Below, piece after piece: positions 41,899-49,540 of a stretch of 64,000 bases of DNA (its first letter is position 1; each line of letters starts with the position of its first letter). Source of the DNA: Hymenobacter sp. DG25B (GTDB lineage: Bacteria > Bacteroidota > Bacteroidia > Cytophagales > Hymenobacteraceae); the NCBI RefSeq assembly GCF_000801315.1, contig NZ_CP010054.1, forward strand, positions 372,001 to 436,000, written 5' to 3'. The position numbers and the translations under genes are program-made. The notes under the pieces are model-generated. The model did no database searches, was not told the origin of the DNA, and worked only from the letters and a program-made list of their open reading frames with translations.

Positions 41899-43512
41899 AT
41901 GCCCGCCCGCGCTTATTTTCCATTGTTCTTTCTTGCCGGAACCGTGCTCAGCGGTTGCGCGGCCATCAGCTCGCCGGAGGGCGGGGCCCGGGACACCGTG
42001 CCGCCCAAGCTCATTAGCACCCAGCCCGCCAACCGCGCCGTGAACGTAACCGGGCGCACCATTCGGCTGGAGTTTTCGGAGCCCGTCCAGGTGAAGGACC
42101 TGACGAAGAACCTGCTGGTAGCCCCGCTGCTTTCCGACGCCAACAAGTACAAGGTGCGCGAGGAGCGCAACGCCATTGAGCTGCAGTTTGAGAAGCCCTT
42201 TGAGGCCAACACCACCTATTCCTTCAACTTTCGGGAAGCTATTTCGGACATTACGGAGAGCAACCCGGCCACTGATGTTATCCTGAGCTTCAGTACCGGC
42301 CCGGCCCTGGACTCGGGCTCGGTGCAGGGCCGCGTGCGCGACCTGCTGACCCAAGCACCCGCCGCCGATGTTTCCGTAGTGCTGTATCCCGAAACCGATA
42401 CGGCCAACATCCGGCGCGGCCGCCCTTATTACCTGGCCCGGACCGACAAGGAGGGCCAGTTTGTGCTGCGCAACCTGAAAGAAGGCCGGTTCCGCATTTT
42501 TGCGCTGGCCGATAAAAACCAAACCAGCCGCTACGAGGAAGGCGAGAAAATAGCCTACCTGCCCGAGGTGCTGGCCGTGCGCCCGGGCCTGGACTCGGTG
42601 CAGCTCCTGCTCACCCGCCCGGACTCCCGCCCGCCCATCATTCTTTCCCAGAAAGCCGAAGCCGCGCGCTTTGCCGTTACCTACAATGAAGGCGTGCGCT
42701 CAGCGGCGCTAACCGCGCTGCCCGGTGCCGCTGTGTCCCCGGAGCTACTGCAGGTAGCCGAAGCCGGCAAGCGCGTGAACCTGTACCAAACACCGGCCCT
42801 GCCGGCCGGCCGCTACCTACTGGCCGCCACCGACAGCGCCGGCAACACCGCCCGCGACACGGTAAATGTGAAGTTTGCGACGGCGACTCCGGGGCCTACG
42901 CAAGGTTTGCCCTGGACCATTGAGGGCAATGCCAAGGAGGTTTACCGGCAGGGCCTCATCACGGTTAAGTTTTTTGAGCCCCTGCGCCTGGTGCCTAAAA
43001 AGCCGGTGGGCGAACTGGTGGAAGACTCTACCACGCGCCGCCCGCTGCAGCCCGCCAGCGTAGTGCTCAGCCCCGACCGTACCCAGCTGACCGTGGCGCT
43101 GAATACCCGCGCCCGCAAAAACGTAACGCTGGTGCTGGATAGCACCGTGGTACAGAGCGTAACCGGCCAAAGCCTGCGCCTGCGCCCCATGCGCTTTACC
43201 CTCACAGATCAGGCCACTACTGGTACCGTGGCGGGTACGGTACAAACGGCGGCCAAACGGAAATTTGAGCTGCAGCTGCTGGATGAGAAAGGCAACATGG
43301 TACGTTCCCTGTCCTCGCCCAAAACCTTCCGCCTGGAGAATCTGGCGCCCGGCACCTACCGCATTCGGGTGCTGATTGATGCCAACGGGGACGGCCGCTG
43401 GCAGGCCGGCGACCCGCAGCTCCGCGTGCCGCCCGAGCCCGTGTTCATCTACGCGCAGCCCATTCAGGTGCGGGCCAACTGGGAGGTAGAAGATGTGCGG
43501 GTGACTTTCTAA
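41899..43512 (+). CDS. Ig-like domain lipoprotein
   Basis: A 537-residue lipoprotein (lipobox LSGC, Cys 20). Directly after follows AAISSPEGGARDTVPPKLIST, the usual opening of Bacteroidota proteins with a bacterial Ig-like (SbsA/Big_5) domain at about 35-135 (NRAVNVTGRTIRLEFSEPVQ). A carboxypeptidase-regulatory-type region lies at about 145-200. The rest is beta-rich, with a C-terminal SdrD/GEVED-like module (IRVLIDANGDGRWQAGDP) near 480-505. The function is unknown, but the gene is widely kept next to mnmG and the methyltransferase in this group, as far as I recall. It is the last gene before the putative origin. Confidence 0.88.
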   Translation: MPARAYFPLFFLAGTVLSGCAAISSPEGGARDTVPPKLISTQPANRAVNVTGRTIRLEFSEPVQVKDLTKNLLVAPLLSDANKYKVREERNAIELQFEKPFEANTTYSFNFREAISDITESNPATDVILSFSTGPALDSGSVQGRVRDLLTQAPAADVSVVLYPETDTANIRRGRPYYLARTDKEGQFVLRNLKEGRFRIFALADKNQTSRYEEGEKIAYLPEVLAVRPGLDSVQLLLTRPDSRPPIILSQKAEAARFAVTYNEGVRSAALTALPGAAVSPELLQVAEAGKRVNLYQTPALPAGRYLLAATDSAGNTARDTVNVKFATATPGPTQGLPWTIEGNAKEVYRQGLITVKFFEPLRLVPKKPVGELVEDSTTRRPLQPASVVLSPDRTQLTVALNTRARKNVTLVLDSTVVQSVTGQSLRLRPMRFTLTDQATTGTVAGTVQTAAKRKFELQLLDEKGNMVRSLSSPKTFRLENLAPGTYRIRVLIDANGDGRWQAGDPQLRVPPEPVFIYAQPIQVRANWEVEDVRVTF

Positions 43513-43537
43513 CGACGGTAGCTTGTCTGCCATTCTG

Positions 43538-43571
43538 AACCGCCGGCTCTGGGGAGCCGGCGGTTTTTTTA
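43538..43571 (+). terminator. Terminator before the oriC region
   Basis: AACCGCCGGCT and AGCCGGCGGTT form an 11-bp stem with a 6-base loop and a T7 tract, 25 bases past the lipoprotein stop. It would shield the origin from read-through. Confidence 0.9.
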
Positions 43572-43599
43572 TGACTGCCCTTTGGTTGTTTTCCGCCGC

Positions 43600-44130
43600 A
43601 CTCCACGGGGTTATCAACTCTCCTGCCTGAGCTATCCACATCCGTTTTCCCTGCTGGGAAGCAGTAGAGCGGGTTTTCCTCCCACGGCTAAGCCTTATTC
43701 CACAGGGTTATCCACGGGCCAGCGGGACCGGGAGGAAATCTGTGGATAATGATGTGGCAACGTGGGGATAACACGTGGAGAAATTGCGGATAAGTTTTTT
43801 TGCGCATCTGCGGCCCAGCACAGCCAAAACCGACGGTGGATAAGGGTGGATAACTCGGCCGGTGGAAAGCGCTAATCCACATAGGGGGGTAAGTGTGAAT
43901 TGTGGATTCGTGGATAAGCCTGTGGATTGTTAATAAATCAAATAATAAATTAAAAATCAGCTTTTTACAATCCACATTGCCTGTGGATTGTGCGTGTATA
44001 AGGGTGGACTTGTACACAAGTTTTCAGCCTGTGAATAACTATTTCCGCTTATCCACTTATCCACTGCCCTAACGATGGGGATTAAAAAAGAATATTTAAA
44101 AAAAGACTTTTAAAAAGTTATTAACGGAGT
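43600..44130. other. Probable chromosomal replication origin (oriC)
   Basis: A gene-free stretch dense in DnaA-box-like 9-mers. TGTGGATAA is exact at 43741-43749. One-mismatch forms are at 43632, 43708, 43763, 43785, 43835, 43845, 43873, 43909, 44030 (TGTGAATAA), 44049 and 44057, and TGTGGATT or its complement at 43901, 43921, 43968 and 43982. Two AT-rich blocks could melt: TAATAAATCAAATAATAAAT and neighbours at 43930-43957, and the A/T-rich 44081-44122. No protein gene fits here. mnmG is three genes upstream. A GC-skew switch was not computed. Confidence 0.82.
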
Positions 44131-44240
44131 GGAAAACTCTGGGCCGGCCAAAAAAAATGCCGGGCCGGAAAATGGAGAAGCGGCCCGGCCACTTCTGCCG
44201 CCGGCCGGCGTATACGGGGCAGTCCGCCACCCCAGCCGCC

Positions 44241-44732
44241 ATGCCCTTCAACTACGACCAGGATTTTCAACAGACCGATTTTCGCCGGCACCCGGAGCTA
44301 TACCGGGTGGGCAAGGGGGAGCAGGGCGTGCTGCTGGTGCAGCCCTACAAAAGCGAGATACTCCCGCACTGGCGCTTCCGCACGCCGGAGCTGGCCCGGG
44401 AATCCTCGGAGCACATCTTCGGCCTGTTCCTGGATTATCTAAAAGCCGAGGATTTTGTGGGGGCTGATATGGCCCGCAAGTTTCTGCAGATGGGCTACAC
44501 CCGGGCCCGGCGCTACGCCAACCACCGCGGCGGCAAGAAGTACGATGGCCCGGTGCCCGCCGATAAGAAAGGCCAGAGCGGCGCGCACGGCCGCCCCGAG
44601 CTGCCCCGCGCCCCCGAGGACCCCGAAAAGGCGGCCGCTGCGCGCATCTTTAAACTGAAATGGGACGAGGCCCGCCTGCACCCCGAGTACGTGCGGCAGC
44701 GGGCTGCCTTTGAGATGCAGTACGGAAAGTAA
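44241..44732 (+). CDS. DUF4385 family protein
   Basis: A 163-residue soluble protein of unknown function whose first half is strongly recognisable as DUF4385: MPFNYDQDFQQTDFRRHPEL, YRVGKGEQGVLLVQPYKSEI, LPHWRFRTPELA, DFVGADMARKFLQMGYTRAR and RYANHRGGKKYDG. The C-terminal half is charged and rich in Pro, Ala and Lys, ending DEARLHPEYVRQRAAFEMQY. The ATG at 44241 gives the standard start; the longer ORF to 44157 would reach towards the A-rich origin block. It is the first gene right of the putative origin. Confidence 0.88.
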   Translation: MPFNYDQDFQQTDFRRHPELYRVGKGEQGVLLVQPYKSEILPHWRFRTPELARESSEHIFGLFLDYLKAEDFVGADMARKFLQMGYTRARRYANHRGGKKYDGPVPADKKGQSGAHGRPELPRAPEDPEKAAAARIFKLKWDEARLHPEYVRQRAAFEMQYGK

Positions 44733-44841
44733 ACCCCCAACGGCGCCACGGCGTAAGCAAGCCCGTTGCAGGGTTCAGGTAGTGCCGCCCTATTGCCTAC
44801 CTTTATGCCTCAAACCTCCCAAAACCAAATCACCTCCCGCT

Positions 44842-45327
44842 ATGAATACGCCCAGCCAAAGCCCCAGCAGCATCGACGAAAACGAAATTATCCTTGGCAA
44901 TGGAATGGGCCCGCTGAAATTTGGCGCCAGCATGGACCAGGTGCGCGTGCTGATGGGCGAGCCCGAAGAAATTGAGGAGTCAGACGACGACGACGAGTTT
45001 GAGCACCAGGCCTGGAATTACCTGGACGAAGGCTACTCCCTGTACTTCGACCGCGAAGACGACTACCGCCTCAGCTGCATTGAAACCGATAACCCCGGTA
45101 TGCGCCTTTTCGGGGAAGCCATTCATGGCAAAAGCCAGCAGGAAATACAGGCCCTGATGACGGCAAACGGCTTTGCCCACAGCGAAATAGAGAAGATGGA
45201 TACCGGCGAAGTTCGCCTCTCCTACGAAAAGGAAATGATTGACCTTTACTTTGATGAGGACCAGCTGCAGTTCATCAACTTCGGGGTGTTTATCAATGAG
45301 GACCTGGAAGTGCAGTGGCCTTCCTAG
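44842..45327 (+). CDS. Conserved hypothetical acidic protein
   Basis: A 161-residue very acidic protein without signal or membrane segment. The N-terminal block ILGNGMGPLKFGASMDQVRVLMGEPEEIEE (here in two parts: ILGNGMGPLKF, then GASMDQVRVLMGEPEEIEE) resembles small bacterial domains in which a GxxxxGxxxxxVxxxLGxPxxxE pattern precedes a beta sheet. It is followed by WNYLDEGYSLYFDREDDYRL and a repeat-like second half (LYFDEDQLQFINFGVFINED). I cannot name the family or function. The ATG at 44842 is chosen over the longer ORF. A -7-like TACCTTTA lies near 44797. Confidence 0.72.
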   Translation: MNTPSQSPSSIDENEIILGNGMGPLKFGASMDQVRVLMGEPEEIEESDDDDEFEHQAWNYLDEGYSLYFDREDDYRLSCIETDNPGMRLFGEAIHGKSQQEIQALMTANGFAHSEIEKMDTGEVRLSYEKEMIDLYFDEDQLQFINFGVFINEDLEVQWPS

Positions 45328-45333
45328 GCTGAG

Positions 45334-45376
45334 TTTTCCACAAAAAGCCGTTTATTCAATGTGGATAAGTGGATAA
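45334..45376. other. Second small cluster of DnaA-box-like sites
   Basis: TTTTCCACA (45334-45342), TGTGGATAA exact (45360-45368) and AGTGGATAA (45368-45376), just after the hypothetical gene and about 1.2 kb from the main cluster. They may be an outlying part of a bipartite origin or a titration site. Confidence 0.55.
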
Positions 45377-45470
45377 GTGGCTAATTTACCGCACGTTTCG
45401 CGGGCCGGAATCCAGTATAATTCAATTGCCAGTGCAATAGTCCAGAATAGCCCGGCTAAGCCGGAAAATA

Positions 45471-45501
45471 AAAAAGCCACCCCGCAAGAGGTGGCTTTTT
45501 T
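45471..45501 (+). terminator. Bidirectional terminator
   Basis: AAAAAGCCACC and GGTGGCTTTTT form an 11-bp stem between the convergent hypothetical and phosphate transporter genes. Confidence 0.9.
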
Positions 45502-45531
45502 GTGCTTATTCAAGAGCGGCGGTTACCTACA

Positions 45532-46926
45532 TCAGCGCCCGGAACAGCAGGAACAGGCCCCCGAGAGGAACATGGTAACCGGCAGGGTAAGCACCCAGGC
45601 CAGGGCAATGTTGCGCACCATTTGCGGGTTCAGGTTTTTGATGCCGCGGTTGGCCACCATAGAGCCGGCAATGGCCGAAGACAACACGTGCGTAGTAGAA
45701 GCCGGCAGGCCCGCCCAGGTAGAAATACCAATCATGCCGGCGGCTACCAGCTCGGAGGAAGCGCCCTGCGCGTAGGTCAGGTGCTCCTTACCAATACGCT
45801 CGCCAATGGTTTTTACAATGCGCTGCCAGCCCACCATGGTGCCCACACCCAGGGACAAAGACACCATCAGGAGCACGCCCCAGGGCGCATAGTCCGTGAA
45901 GGAGCGCAGGTCCTTGATGCCCTCATTATAGATTTTGCGGTCGGCGGTGCTCATGCTCACTTTCTCGCTTTCCATAATCTTTTTGGCGCGGCTGTAAGTC
46001 AGCAGAATGGCTTTGCGGATGTGGAAGCGCTGCTCCTGGGGTATCTGCGAAACATCGGTTTTACCGAGGAAAATGCTGTCCAGCGTGGCGGTCTGCGCTT
46101 TCACTTCCGTCAGATTTTTGCGCTCCGCCGCGGCCAGCTCCCCGGGGTTTATTTTGTTGATAACCATTTCAACCCGCGTCAGCGACTCGCGCATATCCAG
46201 CGGGTTCTTGCTATGGTCGAGGGCAAAATAGGTGGGTACAATGCCAATGAGAATCAGCATAATCAGGCCCACGCCTTTCTGGCCGTCGTTGGAACCGTGG
46301 AAAAAGCTTACCAGAGTGCACGTCACCACCAGAATCAGGCGGATCCACAGGGGTGGGGGCTTGCGCTTGTGGGGCTCCTTAAAGATGGCCTTGTTGCGCA
46401 CAAAGCGCTTCAGGATAAACATCAGAATGATGGTGAGCGTGAAGCCGAACAAGGGCCCGATGAGCAGGGCCAGGCCGGTTTCGCTGGCCTTGCTCCAGTT
46501 TACGGCCGCGCCGTTGGAGCCCGGCAGCAGGGAAAAGGCAATGCCCACGCCCAGAATAGAACCAATAAGCGCATGCGAGCTGGAGGCCGGAATGCCGTAG
46601 TACCAGGTGCCCACGTTCCAGAGAATGGCCGATAGAATAAGGGCGCCTACCATGGCTATGCCATGGTACACGTTCTGATCTACCAGACTTTCTACCGGCA
46701 GCAGGTACACAATGCCCATGGCCACGGCAATGCCGCCGGAGAATACGCCAATGAAATTCCAGAACGCCGACCACACCACCGCCACCCAGGGGCGCAGCGT
46801 GTTGGTGTAGATGACCGTAGCCACGGCATTGGCCGTATCATGAAAGCCATTTACAAATTCGAATGCGCAGGCTGCTACCAAGCAAAGTACCAGCAGTAGC
46901 AGCACATGAGGCTCTAAGCCAAACAT
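45532..46926 (-). CDS. PiT-family inorganic phosphate transporter
   Basis: A 464-residue low-affinity phosphate/cation symporter. The N-terminal family signature is FVNGFHDTANAVATVIYTNTL near 23-43 (here split as FVNGFHDTANA and VATVIYTNTL), and the second half has its inverted repeat STWAGLPASTTHVLSSAIAGS. About ten hydrophobic segments are visible, with a soluble insert near 250-350 (REQLTRVEMVINKINPG-type helices). The last residues are cysteine-rich (GACSCCSGR). The ATG at 46926 is chosen (MFGLEPHVLLLL). A canonical promoter lies 30-60 bases upstream. Confidence 0.94.
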   Translation of the reverse strand: MFGLEPHVLLLLVLCLVAACAFEFVNGFHDTANAVATVIYTNTLRPWVAVVWSAFWNFIGVFSGGIAVAMGIVYLLPVESLVDQNVYHGIAMVGALILSAILWNVGTWYYGIPASSSHALIGSILGVGIAFSLLPGSNGAAVNWSKASETGLALLIGPLFGFTLTIILMFILKRFVRNKAIFKEPHKRKPPPLWIRLILVVTCTLVSFFHGSNDGQKGVGLIMLILIGIVPTYFALDHSKNPLDMRESLTRVEMVINKINPGELAAAERKNLTEVKAQTATLDSIFLGKTDVSQIPQEQRFHIRKAILLTYSRAKKIMESEKVSMSTADRKIYNEGIKDLRSFTDYAPWGVLLMVSLSLGVGTMVGWQRIVKTIGERIGKEHLTYAQGASSELVAAGMIGISTWAGLPASTTHVLSSAIAGSMVANRGIKNLNPQMVRNIALAWVLTLPVTMFLSGACSCCSGR

Positions 46927-46958
46927 AGAGGGGAGGATTGGTAAAAAAATCAATACGG

Positions 46959-46988
46959 CAAAGGTAGGCTTGTCGGAAACCGGGGCAA
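46959..46988 (-). promoter_or_regulatory. Promoter of the phosphate transporter gene
   Basis: On the minus strand, TTG, 19 bases, TACCTTTG: an exact match to the Bacteroidota promoter with the same spacing as at the pheA operon. The transcription start should be near 46952, giving a leader of about 25 bases. Confidence 0.72.
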
Positions 46989-47103
46989 TGTTATCAAATT
47001 GTTACTGACGACCCGCGCTGTTTGCGCTTAACGTAGGATTGCCGTTCATGTTCCGCGCGCAGGTTTGGCCCGGCGCTATGCTGTAACAAGCTAAAGCTTC
47101 TGC

Positions 47104-47111
47104 TACTTTTG
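47104..47111 (+). promoter_or_regulatory. Candidate -7 box directly before glyS
   Basis: TACTTTTG matches TAnnTTTG and ends only 5 bases before the glyS ATG at 47117. If used, transcription would start at or next to the start codon, giving a leaderless or nearly leaderless mRNA. No clear -33 TTG is seen at 17-21 bases upstream. Confidence 0.4.
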
Positions 47112-47116
47112 CAGCT

Positions 47117-48637
47117 ATGAGCAAGCAACCGCAGCAATCCGCCACTACCACCGAAGGCACGCTGGCCGACATTGTGGCCCACGCCAAGGAATACGGTTTC
47201 GTGTTTCCTTCTTCTGAAATCTACGACGGCCTGGCCGCCGTGTACGACTATGGCCCCAATGGCGTAGAGCTGAAAAATAACCTCAAGCAGCTCTGGTGGA
47301 AGGCCATGACGCAGCTCCACCAGAACGTGGTGGGTATTGATGCGGCCATCTTCATGCACCCGCTCACCTGGAAAGCCTCCGGCCATATTGATGGCTTCTC
47401 CGACCCCATGATTGACAACCTCGACAGCAAGAAGCGCTACCGCGCCGATGTGCTGCTCGAAGAAAAAGCCGCCGAGTACGAAAACGCCGGCGACAAAACC
47501 CGCGCCGACGCCCTGCTGGCCGAGATGGGCCGCCTGCTCACGGCCGAAGATCTGGCCGGCGTCAAGCAACTCATCCTCGACGAGAAGATTCTCTGCCCCG
47601 TCAGCAAAACCGGCAACTGGACTGATGTGCGCCAGTTCAACCTGATGTTCTCCACGCAGGTAGGCGCCGTGGCCGACGACTCCAGCAAGATCTACCTGCG
47701 CCCCGAAACGGCGCAGGGCATTTTCGTCAACTTCCTGAACGTGCAGAAATCGGCGCGGCAGAAGGTGCCGTTTGGCATTGCCCAGATTGGCAAAGCCTTC
47801 CGCAATGAGATTGTAGCCCGCCAGTTCATCTTCCGCATGCGGGAGTTTGAGCAGATGGAAATGCAATTCTTTGTGCGCCCTGGCACCGAAGGGGAGTGGT
47901 ACAACGTGTGGAAGGAAACCCGCCGCCGTTGGCACGAGGCCCTGGGCCTGCCTGCCGACAAGCTCCGCTTCCACGACCACGACAAGCTGGCCCACTACGC
48001 CAAGGCTGCCGTGGACATTGAGTTCGAATTCCCCTTCGGCTTCAAGGAAATCGAAGGCATCCACTCCCGCTCCGACTTCGACCTGACCCAGCACCAGGCC
48101 CTCAGCCGCAAAAAGCAGAACTACTTCGATAACGACATCAACCCCGAAACCGGCAAGCCCTACGGCAACTATGTGCCCTACGTGGTAGAAACCTCCGTGG
48201 GCGCCGACCGTCTGTTCCTGGCCACGCTCTGCCAGGCGTTCCAGGAAGAAACCATTACCGAGGGCGAAGGCGAGGAGCAGAAAACCAAGACCCGCAAGCT
48301 CCTGCGCCTGCACCCGGCCGTGGCCCCGGTGAAAGCCGCTATTTTCCCGCTGGTGAAAAAGGACGGCCTGCCCGAAAAAGCCAACGAAATCTACAACAGC
48401 CTGCGCTTCGATTTCCGGGTAGTAGTGGAAGAAAAAGACAGCATTGGCACGCGCTATACCCGCCAGGACCTCATTGGCACGCCGTTCTGCATTGCTGTAG
48501 ACCACCAGACGCTGGAAGACAACACCGTGACGGTCCGTCACCGCGACTCGCGGGAGCAGACGCGCATGCCTATTGCCGAGCTGCGCCGCTACATTAACGA
48601 GGCCGTAAGCTTCTCCCGCATTTTCGAGAAGCTGTAA
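47117..48637 (+). CDS. glyS: Glycyl-tRNA synthetase (single-chain class II)
   Basis: A 506-residue homodimeric glycyl-tRNA synthetase, charging tRNA-Gly. Class II motif 2 is AQIGKAFRNEIVARQFIFRMREFEQ near 217-241 (split: AQIGKAFRNEIVARQ, FIFRMREFEQ) and motif 3 near 355-375 (YVPYVVETSVGADRLFLATL). The N-terminal block EYGFVFPSSEIYDGLAAVYD is typical. The anticodon-binding domain is C-terminal (PVKAAIFPLVKK onward). The length is slightly above the usual 430-460 because of an insert near 100-170. A palindromic element follows 13 bases after the stop. Confidence 0.96.
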   Translation: MSKQPQQSATTTEGTLADIVAHAKEYGFVFPSSEIYDGLAAVYDYGPNGVELKNNLKQLWWKAMTQLHQNVVGIDAAIFMHPLTWKASGHIDGFSDPMIDNLDSKKRYRADVLLEEKAAEYENAGDKTRADALLAEMGRLLTAEDLAGVKQLILDEKILCPVSKTGNWTDVRQFNLMFSTQVGAVADDSSKIYLRPETAQGIFVNFLNVQKSARQKVPFGIAQIGKAFRNEIVARQFIFRMREFEQMEMQFFVRPGTEGEWYNVWKETRRRWHEALGLPADKLRFHDHDKLAHYAKAAVDIEFEFPFGFKEIEGIHSRSDFDLTQHQALSRKKQNYFDNDINPETGKPYGNYVPYVVETSVGADRLFLATLCQAFQEETITEGEGEEQKTKTRKLLRLHPAVAPVKAAIFPLVKKDGLPEKANEIYNSLRFDFRVVVEEKDSIGTRYTRQDLIGTPFCIAVDHQTLEDNTVTVRHRDSREQTRMPIAELRRYINEAVSFSRIFEKL

Positions 48638-48650
48638 GTCAACACTTCCT

Positions 48651-48819
48651 CTGTCATCCTGAACGCCGCGAAGCAGAGTGAAGGACCTTCCTCTCCTTGC
48701 TGATGCAGTTAAGTAAGTGTTCAAAGCCCTTTGCCGGTTGCGTGGCAAGGGGCTTTGTGCGTTGAAAGGCTGTTTTGGGTAAGATAGGAAGGTCCTTCGC
48801 TGGGCTCAGGATGTGACAG
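48651..48819. repeat. Palindromic element family B, enlarged or diverged copy
   Basis: The left end CTGTCATCCTGAACGCCGCG differs from family B and includes GAAGCAGAGTGAAGGACCTTC. The right end AAGGTCCTTCGCTGGGCTCA is followed by GGATGTGACAG. The centre is longer (about 100 bases) and contains AAGCCCTTTGCC ... GGCAAGGGGCTTTG, an inner hairpin. It may be two elements nested together. Confidence 0.7.
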
Positions 48820-48832
48820 GTGGGATACCAGC

Positions 48833-48867
48833 AAAAAGCCCCCGGATGCATCATCCGGGGGCTTTTT
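48833..48867 (+). terminator. Bidirectional terminator
   Basis: AAAAAGCCCCCGGATG and CATCCGGGGGCTTTTT form a perfect 16-bp stem with a 3-base loop between glyS and the convergent small gene. Confidence 0.92.
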
Positions 48868-48903
48868 GGTAAGTGGTAAACAGTGCAACAGGTATGATAA
48901 GTG

Positions 48904-49308
48904 CTAGTTGTCGCCGAGCCAGGCGGCGGCCTCCTTGCGGGAGGTGAAGTAGTTGAACTCTACGTTTTCGGGGGTGATGGTATTGCCGACGCCGGCGGAG
49001 TAGTTGCCAATCTGGTACTGGTACTGGCCTTCGGACAGCACGGCGGCAATAAAAATGGGCCGGTGGAAGGTATTGGGAATATTGCTGACCAAAGGACCCA
49101 GAATCTGGTCTTCCTCGTCAGACGGGGGCGCGTTGCGCTTCAGATCCAGCAAAAGCTTGCCCACGTTCTTGCCCAGCATCTCCTCCAGCGCCCGCTGGTA
49201 CGCCAGCCCAAACGAAACCGATAAACGGGTTGCGTTATAGCTCAGGTACAGGGTTTCTGTAGCGTGATGATAGGTGAGAGACGCTTCTGGTGTTTGGTAC
49301 AAAGTCAT
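48904..49308 (-). CDS. Hypothetical STAS-like small protein
   Basis: A 134-residue protein without signal peptide. The order of strands and helices (YLSYNATRLSVSFGLAYQRALEEMLGK, KLLLDLKRNAPPSDEE, FIAAVLSEGQY, then FTSRKEAAAWLGD) resembles the SpoIIAA/STAS-like fold used in many small Bacteroidota proteins. This is a structural impression, not a family assignment. The ATG at 49308 is chosen over 49398, because the upstream 30 residues (MDLLNNNRPNGFL) come from AT-rich intergenic DNA. Confidence 0.6.
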   Translation of the reverse strand: MTLYQTPEASLTYHHATETLYLSYNATRLSVSFGLAYQRALEEMLGKNVGKLLLDLKRNAPPSDEEDQILGPLVSNIPNTFHRPIFIAAVLSEGQYQYQIGNYSAGVGNTITPENVEFNYFTSRKEAAAWLGDN

Positions 49309-49515
49309 ATAAGGGGAAAAGGCAGGCTTTGTTAAGTATAGTGCAATTAAAGTATTGTATAGAAAGCCGTTTGGCCGATTATTGTTTAATAAATCCATAC
49401 AAAGTTGACGATATTTTTAGGAATATTTCGCGTATAAGTCCAAAAAAATTTGTCTCCTGCTGAAACGATTTTCGCCAACCTATCCGCGGGTTTATAGCGG
49501 CATTCCCTGATTCCG

Positions 49516-49523
49516 TACCTTTG
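49516..49523 (+). promoter_or_regulatory. Candidate -7 box of the RND exporter gene
   Basis: TACCTTTG at 49516-49523 fits TAnnTTTG, with TTTA about 21 bases upstream as a weak -33. The expected leader is about 10 bases. Confidence 0.45.
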
Positions 49524-49540
49524 CTCCATTTTAGCGGCCT

